A stretch of 26,406 nt of DNA from JAFGTP01 sp964498725 (lineage in GTDB: Bacteria; Fidelibacterota; UBA2242; JAFGTP01): NCBI GenBank assembly GCA_964498725.1, contig CAZCHS010000039.1:1-26406 (forward strand), written 5' to 3'. Below the pieces are notes generated by a model that saw only the letters and a program-made list of their open reading frames with translations, was not told the DNA's origin and did no database searches. Positions 15,823 to 23,612 of this stretch are shown one piece after another (the stretch's first letter is position 1; the number at the start of each line of letters is the position of its first letter). The position numbers and the translations under genes were made by a program.

Positions 15823-16964
15823 TTATAGCGATGAATGCTATATCCGCAAAAACCGGTGGAATCTATACTTACACAAAAAATTTAATTAAAGAATTTCAAA
15901 ACTATAAAGAACACTCTTTTCATATCTGGGTACCACAAGACAGTGATTTTGAAAGTGCTGCCAATGTGACTATTCATAAATGTGAGGCATCAGAAAAGGG
16001 GATTTTCCAACGAGTACTTTATGAGCAGTTTAAATTTCCAAAAGAGTTAAAAGGGATTTGTGCTGAAGTGCTTTTTTCTTCTGCAAATTTTGGTTTGATA
16101 AAGAGCCCCGTCCCGCAACTATTATTGATCCGAAAGCCACAATATTTTAGCAAACTTTACCTGGAAAAAATCTGGCCAAGGCTGCCTCTAGAAAAACGTT
16201 TTCAAATGACTTTCAGAAGAGCTTTGATTAAAAAATCAGCCAGAAAAAGTGACGTTGTTTTATTTCCTTCACATTCAATGGAAAAGAGTTATCGACAATT
16301 GTTCAATGATAAGAAATCCAAAACAAAAGTCCTCTACTATGGAACTCCCTTTAAGTTTATTGGGAAATCACGGGAGCAAAAAGACCTCCCGGCTGTTCCG
16401 AATTTACTCTATGTTTCTGTCTATTATGCTCATAAAAATCCAGGCGTTTTAGCAGAAGCAATTCCGATCATGGAGAAAAGAGGATTAGATACCAATACCA
16501 CAATAACCATGGATATGGATTCCGACCATGCTAAAAGTTTTATCACCTGGAAAACCGATTCCCAAAAATTGAATTCCCCCCAATTGAAAGAAAAGTTGAT
16601 CCTGGGTTCCATTCCTTATCAACAGATTCAAAAAGCCTATGAAAAGGCGGATTATTTTATATTTCCTTCTTTTGTTGAATCTTTCGGACATCCGATGATC
16701 GAAGCCATGGCAAACGGGTTGCCCATCGTTGCTGCAGACACAGAGATCAATCGTGAAATTTGTGGAAAAGCGGCTATTTATTTTGATCCCTTCGATCCAA
16801 ATGATCTGACTGACAAAATAATTAAAATCCACAATGACCTTCCAGGCCAAAATAAACTCATCAGTAATGCTGAAGAACAAATAAAACGATATAAATGGCG
16901 AAATTATGTTCAGGACTTAATTGAACTATTAACAACGCTTCAAGCGGAAAGAGGTAAAAAATGA
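15819..16964 (+). CDS. GT4-family glycosyltransferase
   Basis: This 381-residue GT-B fold glycosyltransferase is expected to add a sugar to the lipid-linked repeat unit on the cytoplasmic side. The N-terminal domain begins MIIAMNAISAKTGGIYTYTKNL, with the glycine pair typical of GT4 acceptor sites. The C-terminal nucleotide-sugar domain contains LLYVSVYYAHKNP and the donor-binding segment FPSFVESFGHPMIEAMANGLPIVAAD with the E-x7-E spacing of family GT4 (Glycos_transf_1). The donor and linkage cannot be told from sequence. It overlaps the flippase and the oxidoreductase genes by ATGA at each end, so it is translationally coupled within the operon. Confidence 0.88.
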   Translation: MIIAMNAISAKTGGIYTYTKNLIKEFQNYKEHSFHIWVPQDSDFESAANVTIHKCEASEKGIFQRVLYEQFKFPKELKGICAEVLFSSANFGLIKSPVPQLLLIRKPQYFSKLYLEKIWPRLPLEKRFQMTFRRALIKKSARKSDVVLFPSHSMEKSYRQLFNDKKSKTKVLYYGTPFKFIGKSREQKDLPAVPNLLYVSVYYAHKNPGVLAEAIPIMEKRGLDTNTTITMDMDSDHAKSFITWKTDSQKLNSPQLKEKLILGSIPYQQIQKAYEKADYFIFPSFVESFGHPMIEAMANGLPIVAADTEINREICGKAAIYFDPFDPNDLTDKIIKIHNDLPGQNKLISNAEEQIKRYKWRNYVQDLIELLTTLQAERGKK

Positions 16965-19111
16965 AACAAATCATTCAATCTTATAAAACAGGTAAAATGG
17001 AAGTTGTTGATGTACCTATTCCCACCTGTAATGATTCTGGTGTACTTATTAAAACAGAATCCTCTTTGATTTCGGCGGGCACAGAAAAAATGCTGATTGA
17101 CATTGCAAAAAAATCCATGTTGGGTAAGGCCAAAGCGCGGCCTGATTTAGTTAAGCAGGTGCTCAATAAAATGAAAAAAGAAGGTATTAAGAATACATTG
17201 GAAAAAGTGCAGGCCAAACTTGAAGTACCAATTCCATTAGGCTATTCGTGTGCCGGTGAAGTTAAGTTAGCCAGTCAGAATACCACCGGATTGAAAGCAG
17301 GCGATCGTGTGGCTTGTGGTGGTGTCGGTTTCGCCAATCATGCAGAAGTGAATTATGTCCCACAAAATCTGACTGTAAAAATTCCCGATAATGTCAGCTA
17401 TGATGAAGCCTCTTTTGCGACAGTCGCTTCGATTGCCCTGCAAGGTGTTAGACAGTTAGACCCGACACTAGGTGAAAAAATAGCTGTATACGGAGTGGGG
17501 CTTATCGGTCTGATAACCGTACAATTATTAAAAGCCAATGGCTGTGATGTGATTGCTATTGATATTAATGATACAAAACTAGAACAAGCAAAAAAAATGG
17601 GCGCGGATGTTATTTGTAAAGCCGATACACTACAGTCTGTTGTGGAAGACTTTACACAAGGCCATGGCACTGATGGTGTGATCATTACAGCATCGACAAA
17701 ATCAAATGATGTTATTGTCTCTGCCGGTGAAATTTCACGCTTAAAGGGCAGAATAATTATGGTGGGCCTGACACCTATAGATATTCCGCGGGATATTTAT
17801 TATAAAAAAGAATTAGATTTCAGGCTGTCAATGTCTTATGGACCTGGTCGCTATGATCCCACCTATGAGTTAAAAGGAATAGATTATCCATTATCCTATG
17901 TTCGCTGGACAGAACAACGAAATATGGCAACAATTTTATCATTGATCAGTCAGGGTCGTCTGGATATAAAATCACTAATCACACATCGTTATGATTTTGC
18001 AGATGTTTTGGATGCATATAGACTCGTCAGTGGAGAAATTGAAGAAAATTATATCGGAATCGTACTGCAATACAAAAATAAAAGTCTGGAACAAAAAACC
18101 TTCAAAGTTAATGTTACAGCAAAGCAGAAAACAGATCATTTGAATTGGGGAATCATCGGCTCCGGTAATTTTGCCCAGGCAGTGGCTTTACCAAATCTAA
18201 AAAAGGCCGGTTGTAATTTTCATACGCTTTACGAACCCAATGGGGTCAATGCGACGGTAGTATCCAGAAATTATAATTTTAAACAAATTACAACCGATGA
18301 AAAGGAATTGTTTGAAAATGATGAGATCAATTCCATCATGATCACAACGCCCCATAATACCCATGCCGGATTGGTCAAAAAAGGCTTGGAAAACAATAGA
18401 AACGTTCTTGTGGAAAAACCCATTGCTATCACTGAAGAGGAACTGAAAGAGATCAAAGCAGCATATGAAAAATCAAATTCTGTGCTGATGGTGGGATTTA
18501 ACAGAAGATTTTCCCCACATGCGGAAGCCATGCGGAATGCAGCTGAGAAACTCCAAACACCATTAGTAATGAATTATATTGTCAACGCTGGCGCGATTCC
18601 GGTAGACCACTGGACACAGGACAAAGAAGTTGGTGGTGGAAGAATTATTGGTGAGGTTTGCCATTTTGTAGACTTTATGCAAAAAATCTCCGGTGAACTG
18701 CCGGTATCGGTATTTGCCAATGCGATTAATACTGATAATAAAAACTTTTCTAATAATGACTCCGTAAATATTTCTATCGAATTTTCAAAGGGTTCTATTG
18801 GAAATATTTCTTATTTTGCTGTTGGTGATAAAGCCCTGGAGAAGGAATATTTTGAATTTTCCGGGGACGGATGTACTGCTAAAATGGTTGATTTTAAGAA
18901 AACTATCATTTCCAAAGCCGGCAAAAAACAAAAGATCAAAACCGGTTCACAGGAAAAGGGATTTGTGGAAGAGTACAAAGCCTTTACAGCAGCGACGAAA
19001 AATGGACAGAGCCCGATTTCTTTTGAATCACTTTATCTGACAACATTAACAACAATCAGAGCGATAGAATCAATTAATACAGGATTGAAATTATCATTAG
19101 ATCTGGATTAG
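16961..19111 (+). CDS. Two-domain oxidoreductase: ADH-like plus Gfo/Idh/MocA-like
   Basis: This 716-residue fusion has two dehydrogenase modules. Residues ~1-370 are a medium-chain alcohol-dehydrogenase-like domain with GYSCAGEV (94-101), GDRVACGG (114-121) and the Rossmann GVGLIG (178-183). Residues ~393-716 are a Gfo/Idh/MocA domain with GIIGSGNFAQ (397-406), the EKP motif (485-487) and NRRFSPH (514-520). Both NAD(P)-binding sites look intact. Proteins of this architecture are known from exopolysaccharide loci next to heparinase-like genes, as here, but their substrate is not established to my knowledge. A role in making or modifying a sugar residue of the polymer is the likeliest. It overlaps the upstream glycosyltransferase by ATGA. 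Its TAG stop overlaps the presumed start region of the heparinase-like gene. Confidence 0.88.
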   Translation: MKQIIQSYKTGKMEVVDVPIPTCNDSGVLIKTESSLISAGTEKMLIDIAKKSMLGKAKARPDLVKQVLNKMKKEGIKNTLEKVQAKLEVPIPLGYSCAGEVKLASQNTTGLKAGDRVACGGVGFANHAEVNYVPQNLTVKIPDNVSYDEASFATVASIALQGVRQLDPTLGEKIAVYGVGLIGLITVQLLKANGCDVIAIDINDTKLEQAKKMGADVICKADTLQSVVEDFTQGHGTDGVIITASTKSNDVIVSAGEISRLKGRIIMVGLTPIDIPRDIYYKKELDFRLSMSYGPGRYDPTYELKGIDYPLSYVRWTEQRNMATILSLISQGRLDIKSLITHRYDFADVLDAYRLVSGEIEENYIGIVLQYKNKSLEQKTFKVNVTAKQKTDHLNWGIIGSGNFAQAVALPNLKKAGCNFHTLYEPNGVNATVVSRNYNFKQITTDEKELFENDEINSIMITTPHNTHAGLVKKGLENNRNVLVEKPIAITEEELKEIKAAYEKSNSVLMVGFNRRFSPHAEAMRNAAEKLQTPLVMNYIVNAGAIPVDHWTQDKEVGGGRIIGEVCHFVDFMQKISGELPVSVFANAINTDNKNFSNNDSVNISIEFSKGSIGNISYFAVGDKALEKEYFEFSGDGCTAKMVDFKKTIISKAGKKQKIKTGSQEKGFVEEYKAFTAATKNGQSPISFESLYLTTLTTIRAIESINTGLKLSLDLD

Positions 19112-20649
19112 CAAAAACATCTCTGTTTTTACATACTGTAAAGTATCTGAAAATCAGCCAAATACTTTGGAGAGTCGGTGCAAAATTTAAACTCAACAAA
19201 TTTTGCACACTCTCCCTGTCAAAGAATGATTACGGATTACCAACATTAACACAAAGTTTTCAAAAAAGTGCATCCAATACTGTCAAATTATTTGGCGAAA
19301 TAATTTCTGATCCTCTTGAGTTTAGGACAGAAGACAAATTATGGCAATATCATCTCCATTATTTTGACTACCTGGAGGATTTTAATTCAAAAGAAGGGTT
19401 AGAATTAATTCATCAATGGATCGAAAAATATTCGTCTCAAACCAAATCTTCTGCATGGGACCCATATCCGATTTCATTGCGACTAGTAAATTGGATACGC
19501 TTTTTCGCAGAGAATAGTATACCGGTTGATGACAATATCGTTGAATCAATGATATTGCAAGCAAAAGTCTTGTATCAGCGTCGGGAATTTCATCTTGGCG
19601 CCAACCATCTTTTTAAAAATATTGTTGCTCTGTGTTTTGTCGCCGTCGCATTTAAGCATCACAAGTTGATTGCATATTGTGAAAATTTATTATGCAAAGA
19701 ATTGAACGAACAGAGCGATGCAAAAGGATTGCATTATGAATATTCTCCTACCTATCATGCAATTTTTTTGCTCGACTTACTAAATCTATACAACTTATAC
19801 AGAAACAATCCGGTTTCTGAATCGGACAGACTTTTAGAACAGTTGAAAACAAATATTATATCAGGCTTGTTTTGGATTGATCATCTCAGCCAGCAAAATC
19901 ATTATTTCAACATTGCTGATGTGAACTATGAAGGCTGTCCGAAACCAAATTTTTTAATACATTATGCCGATAAATTAAAAATTTCAAAAAACGAGTATAA
20001 TCAAAAATTTGAAACTCTGGCGACATTATTATTAGGTAATTTAAAAATCATGCTGATTAATACACCTTTCTCACCAGACTACAATGCTGCCCATTCTCAT
20101 GCAGATAAACTATCCATTCTACTATGGTACAAGGACCAACCAATACTGATTGATACCGGGAATTACAATTATTTAAACACAACCGAAAGAGAGTATGCCA
20201 GATCAGTAGCCGCGCACAACACAATTCAAATTGACAAACAGGACCAGGCCGAAATGTGGGGTGCCTTTCGAATCGGAAACAGAGGAAAAATTACATCAAC
20301 AGAAATTTCTGATGATCAGATATCTTCAACTTTCTCATATAAACAATATCAACATACCAGAACAATTCGCTGTACTGAAAAAGGTTTTATTCTAAATGAT
20401 CACATTAAGTCTGCTGGTGATCATGAGTTTAAGATTTATTTCCATCTGCCTGCGGATATATCATTTACTAAAAATGATAATCAACTATCCTTTGAGAATG
20501 GCCTAAAAATCATACTGCCGGATTATGAAATTTATCAAGAAAATACTCAATATTTTCCCCGTATGTATTGTAAATTATCCAAATTGACATTTATTGTTTC
20601 AGGAAGTTTTGAAAATTCGATAACCTTAACCACCAAGATATTAATATGA
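19108..20649 (+). CDS. Heparinase II/III-like protein; start codon non-canonical
   Basis: This is a PL12/heparinase II/III-type alpha/alpha-toroid plus beta-sandwich protein. In these loci it acts as a putative polysaccharide lyase or processing enzyme. Numbered from codon 19108, visible motifs are WDPYPISLR (117-125), EYSPTYH (211-217), AAHSHADKLS with H329/H331, and VAAHNTIQID with H370. The frame is open from 19078 with family-like residues from about 19126 (FLHTVKYLKISQI), yet the first in-frame ATG, GTG or TTG is TTG 19477, which would delete ~120 conserved residues. The TTA at 19108 overlaps the upstream TAG stop exactly where the neighbouring genes put their starts. CTG 19123 or ATT 19096 are alternatives. 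No signal peptide is evident. The 3' end overlaps the next gene by ATGA. Start confidence is low; the family call is good. Confidence 0.8.
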   Translation, partial: LAKTSLFLHTVKYLKISQILWRVGAKFKLNKFCTLSLSKNDYGLPTLTQSFQKSASNTVKLFGEIISDPLEFRTEDKLWQYHLHYFDYLEDFNSKEGLELIHQWIEKYSSQTKSSAWDPYPISLRLVNWIRFFAENSIPVDDNIVESMILQAKVLYQRREFHLGANHLFKNIVALCFVAVAFKHHKLIAYCENLLCKELNEQSDAKGLHYEYSPTYHAIFLLDLLNLYNLYRNNPVSESDRLLEQLKTNIISGLFWIDHLSQQNHYFNIADVNYEGCPKPNFLIHYADKLKISKNEYNQKFETLATLLLGNLKIMLINTPFSPDYNAAHSHADKLSILLWYKDQPILIDTGNYNYLNTTEREYARSVAAHNTIQIDKQDQAEMWGAFRIGNRGKITSTEISDDQISSTFSYKQYQHTRTIRCTEKGFILNDHIKSAGDHEFKIYFHLPADISFTKNDNQLSFENGLKIILPDYEIYQENTQYFPRMYCKLSKLTFIVSGSFENSITLTTKILI

Positions 20650-21863
20650 AACACATTCTATTTTTGACCCATTTTTTCCCGCCGGAAGTGACTGCAGGGG
20701 CTAACAGAACTTACGAACATGTGAAACGCTGGCAGCGACAAGGCCATAAAATCACTGTTATCACCAACAATCCCAATCATCCAAATGGCTTTCTGCACGA
20801 TAATTATGAAAACAAATGGTTCCATGATGAAAATTATAACGGCATCAATGTGTTACGAGTGAAAACTTTCCTGACGCCAAACAAAGGAACATTTCGCCGC
20901 ACTATCAATTTCCTGGTTTACATGACTATGGCGGTGATTGCTTCAGCCAGAGTCAAAAATGTAGATTGCATTGTCGCCACCAGTCCGCAGTTCTTCTCCG
21001 GCTTTGCCGGCACTATTGTAAAATTTTTCAAACGGAAACCCTTTGTGCTGGAAATTCGCGATCTCTGGCCGGATTCTATTGTCGCTGTGGGAGCAATGAA
21101 AGACACTAACATTATTATCAAAGCCATTCGACTGCTGGAAAAACAGATGTATTTTTCCGCTGATCATATTGTTCCATTAACCAATGCATTTAAAGCGCAC
21201 ATAAAGGAATTTAGTTACCCGGAAGAGCAGATAACGGTCATTCCCAATTCTGTGGACCTTGATCAGATGAAAAACTATAAAAAGGTAGCTTGTGACTTTG
21301 AAAAGGGCGAAAAATTCATTTGTTCCTATATCGGTACCTTTGGTATGGCCCATAAAGTGGAAACAATTCTATTTTGCGCGGAAAAACTTAAGGACCATGA
21401 TAAAATTCATTTTCTATTAATCGGTGATGGCGCAGACCGTGACCATCTAATTGATCTCAAGAAGAAATTAAATTTGGATAATGTGACAATCCTTCCCTTA
21501 CAACCCAAAGCCAATATTCCCTTCTTTTTAGAAATGTCCGATGTTGGGTTGATTGTTCTTCGGAACAGCGAATTATTCCGCACGGTTATTCCATCTAAAA
21601 TATTTGAATACATGGCCATGGATAATTCTCTCATTCTTTCAATTCCCGATGGTGAAACCACCGGTTTGCTGAAGGATGGTAAATTCGGAATGGCAGTACC
21701 GCCGCAAAATCCGGAGAAACTGGCCGAAAGCGTGCTGTACCTTTATGAAAATGAAACCATTCGAAAAGAGATGGAAACAACCGGCAAAAAAATGGTTCTA
21801 GACTATTATAATCGGGACAACCTTGCGACAGAAATGATCAGTCTGATTGAATCAATTTCTTAA
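20646..21863 (+). CDS. WbuB/WcaI-like GT4 glycosyltransferase
   Basis: This 405-residue GT-B glycosyltransferase closes the operon. The N-terminus HILFLTHFFPPEVTAGANRTYEH, the ATSPQFFSGFAG segment and the LEIRDLWPDSI block are characteristic of the WbuB/WcaI branch, whose members include L-fucosamine transferases. The C-terminal donor domain has CSYIGTFGMAHKVE, IGDGADRDHL and PSKIFEYMAMDNSLILS. The donor sugar is not determinable here. It is coupled to the heparinase-like gene by ATGA. After its stop, 253 bases without a gene follow and no clear terminator hairpin is seen. Base composition is less A+T rich than the Wzy and Wzx genes. Confidence 0.88.
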   Translation: MKHILFLTHFFPPEVTAGANRTYEHVKRWQRQGHKITVITNNPNHPNGFLHDNYENKWFHDENYNGINVLRVKTFLTPNKGTFRRTINFLVYMTMAVIASARVKNVDCIVATSPQFFSGFAGTIVKFFKRKPFVLEIRDLWPDSIVAVGAMKDTNIIIKAIRLLEKQMYFSADHIVPLTNAFKAHIKEFSYPEEQITVIPNSVDLDQMKNYKKVACDFEKGEKFICSYIGTFGMAHKVETILFCAEKLKDHDKIHFLLIGDGADRDHLIDLKKKLNLDNVTILPLQPKANIPFFLEMSDVGLIVLRNSELFRTVIPSKIFEYMAMDNSLILSIPDGETTGLLKDGKFGMAVPPQNPEKLAESVLYLYENETIRKEMETTGKKMVLDYYNRDNLATEMISLIESIS

Positions 21864-22116
21864 ATAAATTTCGATTTGGTTTAAGATTATTAATTTTAAT
21901 GCAGCAGAATTATCCAGTGGGATTTATTTTTATCAATTATATGTTGATAGCAGGTTGATTGATAGTAGGAAAATGATGGTTTTGAAATAGAGGCCTAGTA
22001 TATTTATTTCATCTTTTCATGGTAGCAGGAGTTTCACTATAAATTGTATCTTTCATAAAAAATTCTTAAGTATTAACTTTTGAGTATAAAAAATAGTTTA
22101 AACCGGAGATATTAAA
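21864..22116. other. Non-coding gap after the polysaccharide operon
   Basis: No gene or terminator is evident in this A+T-rich gap. TTGATAG[C/T]AGG occurs twice, at 21944-21954 and 21959-21969, a 15-base period. GGAG at 22105-22108 is the SD for the next gene. The promoter of the following pair must lie here, but I could not pick one with confidence. Confidence 0.35.
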
Positions 22117-22383
22117 ATGCCTACAATATCTATGTTTTTTGGGATAATTATTCGAATGTATTGTTCACCTTCTGAACATAACCCGCCTCATTTTCATGCT
22201 TATTATCAGGACTATAAAGCAATCGTGGATATTAACACATGCGAAATCTCAGAAGGGAATTTACCCAAGAAACAATCAAAATTAGTTGTTGCCTGGGCTG
22301 AACTTCACCAGGATGAATTATTAGCTGACTGGGAATTGGCCTCTAAAGGTGAATTACCTTATAAAATTGACCCATTAAAATAA
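22117..22383 (+). CDS. DUF4160 domain protein
   Basis: This 88-residue protein matches DUF4160 along its whole length. It opens MPTISMFFGIIIRMY, has the invariant-looking HNPPHFHAYY segment (about 28-37), then a short ISEGNLPKKQ turn and the VVAWAELHQDELLADWELA helix with its two tryptophans. SD GGAG lies eight bases before the ATG. A DUF2442 gene follows after 13 bases. The two families are frequently adjacent, which suggests one functional module, possibly toxin-antitoxin-like. That role is inference and no activity is claimed. Molecular function is unknown. Confidence 0.88.
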   Translation: MPTISMFFGIIIRMYCSPSEHNPPHFHAYYQDYKAIVDINTCEISEGNLPKKQSKLVVAWAELHQDELLADWELASKGELPYKIDPLK

Positions 22384-22396
22384 TACAGGAGTAATA

Positions 22397-22639
22397 ATGT
22401 ATTTCTCTGTAATTAAAGTCGAACCCCTCAAAGATTATAAACTACTATTAACATTTGAAAACAATGAAAAAAAAATTTTTGATGTTAACCCATATCTAAA
22501 TATTGGTAGATATTCTGAGTTGAAAAATAGTAGCCTTTTTAAATCTGTCGGAATTTCTTTTGATACAATTAAATGGAATAATGAAATAGATTTTGATCCG
22601 GAATTTTTATATTCAAATAGCAAAGCGATCGACAAATAA
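22397..22639 (+). CDS. DUF2442 domain protein
   Basis: This 80-residue protein matches DUF2442: an N-terminal strand pair (VIKVEPLKDYKLLLTFENNEKKIFDV), a central helix and the C-terminal IKWNNEIDFDPEFLY block with the family's W-x-x-x-I-D-x-x-P-E-x-L-Y pattern. AGGAG at 22387-22391 is a good SD. It is co-directional with the DUF4160 gene 13 bases upstream and converges on the antitoxin gene on the other strand, with a 26-base gap. By analogy with small two-gene modules it may be the DNA- or protein-binding partner of the DUF4160 protein. Function is unknown. Confidence 0.86.
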   Translation: MYFSVIKVEPLKDYKLLLTFENNEKKIFDVNPYLNIGRYSELKNSSLFKSVGISFDTIKWNNEIDFDPEFLYSNSKAIDK

Positions 22640-22665
22640 TTTTTTAATTTTTTTATCCCCACTTA

Positions 22666-23040
22666 TCAATCAATCAGTAAATCAACATTAGTATCCAGTG
22701 CTTTTGCAATAGTTTTCAGAGTATCAATCGTAGGATTCCGCTTGCCGGTTTCAATTTGTGAAAGATAGGCAGCACTGATATTCGCTTTCTCAGCCAAGGC
22801 TGATATTTTTAGTTTTTTGTGTTCCCGCCAGGCGCGAATTGGGTTTTTACCATCCATAATTGCAAAGACGATTTCTCCGGGAATTAAGGATTCTTCTCCG
22901 GCCTGCCGTTTTTTCTCAAAGTTTTCGATGGCTTGTATATCTTCAGCATCTTCGAGAATTTCCTGAATTTTTTCATATTCGGAAAATGGTATAATTGCCC
23001 ATTCCGGTTTCCCGTTTTTTTCTATTACTTGAACATTCAT
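22666..23040 (-). CDS. XRE-family antitoxin with Phd-like N-terminus
   Basis: This 124-residue protein has two parts. Residues ~1-25 (VQVIEKNGKPEWAIIPFSEYEKI) resemble the DNA-binding N-terminus of Phd/YefM-type antitoxins. Residues ~75-122 form a helix-turn-helix of the XRE/Cro type (ISALAEKANISAAYLSQIETGKRNPTIDTLKTIAKALD). The middle is acidic. It is encoded downstream of a RelE/ParE toxin gene on the same strand, with a 4-base overlap (ATGA in the minus sense), so it is presumably the cognate antitoxin and autorepressor. The toxin-first order is like HigBA. It converges on the DUF2442 gene. Confidence 0.88.
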   Translation of the reverse strand: MNVQVIEKNGKPEWAIIPFSEYEKIQEILEDAEDIQAIENFEKKRQAGEESLIPGEIVFAIMDGKNPIRAWREHKKLKISALAEKANISAAYLSQIETGKRNPTIDTLKTIAKALDTNVDLLID

Positions 23041-23291
23041 TTATATGCCTCTCCACGAGTTTTAATATTAATAACAATGATAATCAATTTTTTATTTTCG
23101 ATAGTATATATAACCCTCCAATCCCCAACTCTTAACCTAAATCCAGGATGATTTGTTAATTTTTTTATATTTGGGAACTCAAAAGGATTTTTTGCCAACT
23201 CCTTAATCTTATTAATAATTATCTCTGCTTCATTTGCAGATATCTTTTTTAATTTTTTAGCAGCCTGCTTGCTAAATGCTATTTTATACAT
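23037..23291 (-). CDS. RelE/ParE-family toxin
   Basis: This 84-residue basic protein has the RelE/ParE fold pattern: MYKIAFSKQAAKKLKKI, then NKIKELAKNPFEFPNIKKL, then RLRVGDWRVIYTIENKKLIIIVINIKTRGEAYK. The length is full and the C-terminal basic strand with the R-x-x-x-Y ending is intact, in contrast to the remnant at 10664-10777. RelE-type members cleave mRNA on the ribosome and ParE-type members poison gyrase; sequence alone does not separate them here. It is the first gene of a two-gene operon with the XRE antitoxin. No SD is visible before its ATG, and the upstream region is very A+T rich. Confidence 0.88.
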   Translation of the reverse strand: MYKIAFSKQAAKKLKKISANEAEIIINKIKELAKNPFEFPNIKKLTNHPGFRLRVGDWRVIYTIENKKLIIIVINIKTRGEAYK

Positions 23292-23465
23292 AAATTAAAT
23301 TTAACTATCTGCAACTTATATTTCAATTTTTTATATTAAAATTTTTCTTTCTTGCCATCCTATTTTACAATCAATAAATTATCATCAATAATAAAGAGGA
23401 TATTGAACAAAAAAACTGTTATTTGCCGGTCATTAACCTAAATACAAAAATTTATATATCTGTTG

Positions 23466-23492
23466 AAAAGCTCTCATTTTGAGAGTTTTTTT
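23466..23492 (+). terminator. Terminator-like hairpin in the leader of the PGT gene
   Basis: CTCTC at 23471-23475 pairs with GAGAG at 23481-23485 around an ATTTT loop. The stem extends through a G-T pair into AAAA/TTTT, and a run of seven T follows (23486-23492). This is a good rho-independent terminator shape on the + strand. No + strand gene ends closer than 22639, so it may end a small RNA, stop read-through, or act as an attenuator. Confidence 0.55.
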
Positions 23493-23504
23493 ATAAATAA
23501 AATG

Positions 23505-23544
23505 TGTCATTACGAGGAATCAGGATGACGAAGTAATCTCGACA
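23505..23544. repeat. REP-like dispersed repeat copy
   Basis: This 40-base stretch begins TGTCATTACGAGGAAT and ends CGAAGTAATCTCGACA, with TGTC/GACA inverted at its ends. It strongly resembles the family of short intergenic repeats of the form GTCATTGCGAGG...GACGAAGCAATCTC found in many bacterial genomes. Only this copy is seen in the window. Confidence 0.55.
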
Positions 23545-23612
23545 TCAAATTACTGAGTCCCTTTTGAAATGGTAGTTCCGTTTAATAAAAAAATTCGAAA
23601 GGAATAGAATAT

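Larger units (their letters stand above)
23292..23612. other. Divergent intergenic leader region
   Basis: This 321-base gap separates the minus-strand toxin operon from the plus-strand glycosylphosphotransferase gene and must hold promoters for both. It is A+T rich up to about 23420. It contains a terminator-like hairpin at 23466-23492, a REP-like repeat at 23505-23544, and the SD AAAGGAA at 23598-23604, eight bases before the downstream ATG. No protein gene is supported here. Confidence 0.5.

Noticed and set aside
22018..22030. GGTAGC-containing stretch resembling an ops/JUMPstart element
   Set aside because: Only about six bases match the GGCGGTAGC core and it precedes the DUF pair and not a polysaccharide operon.
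23403..23441. Possible 12-codon leader peptide starting TTG after GAGGA, upstream of the terminator-like hairpin
   Set aside because: The SD-to-start spacing is about two bases and the peptide has no regulatory codon run, so an attenuation peptide is not supported.
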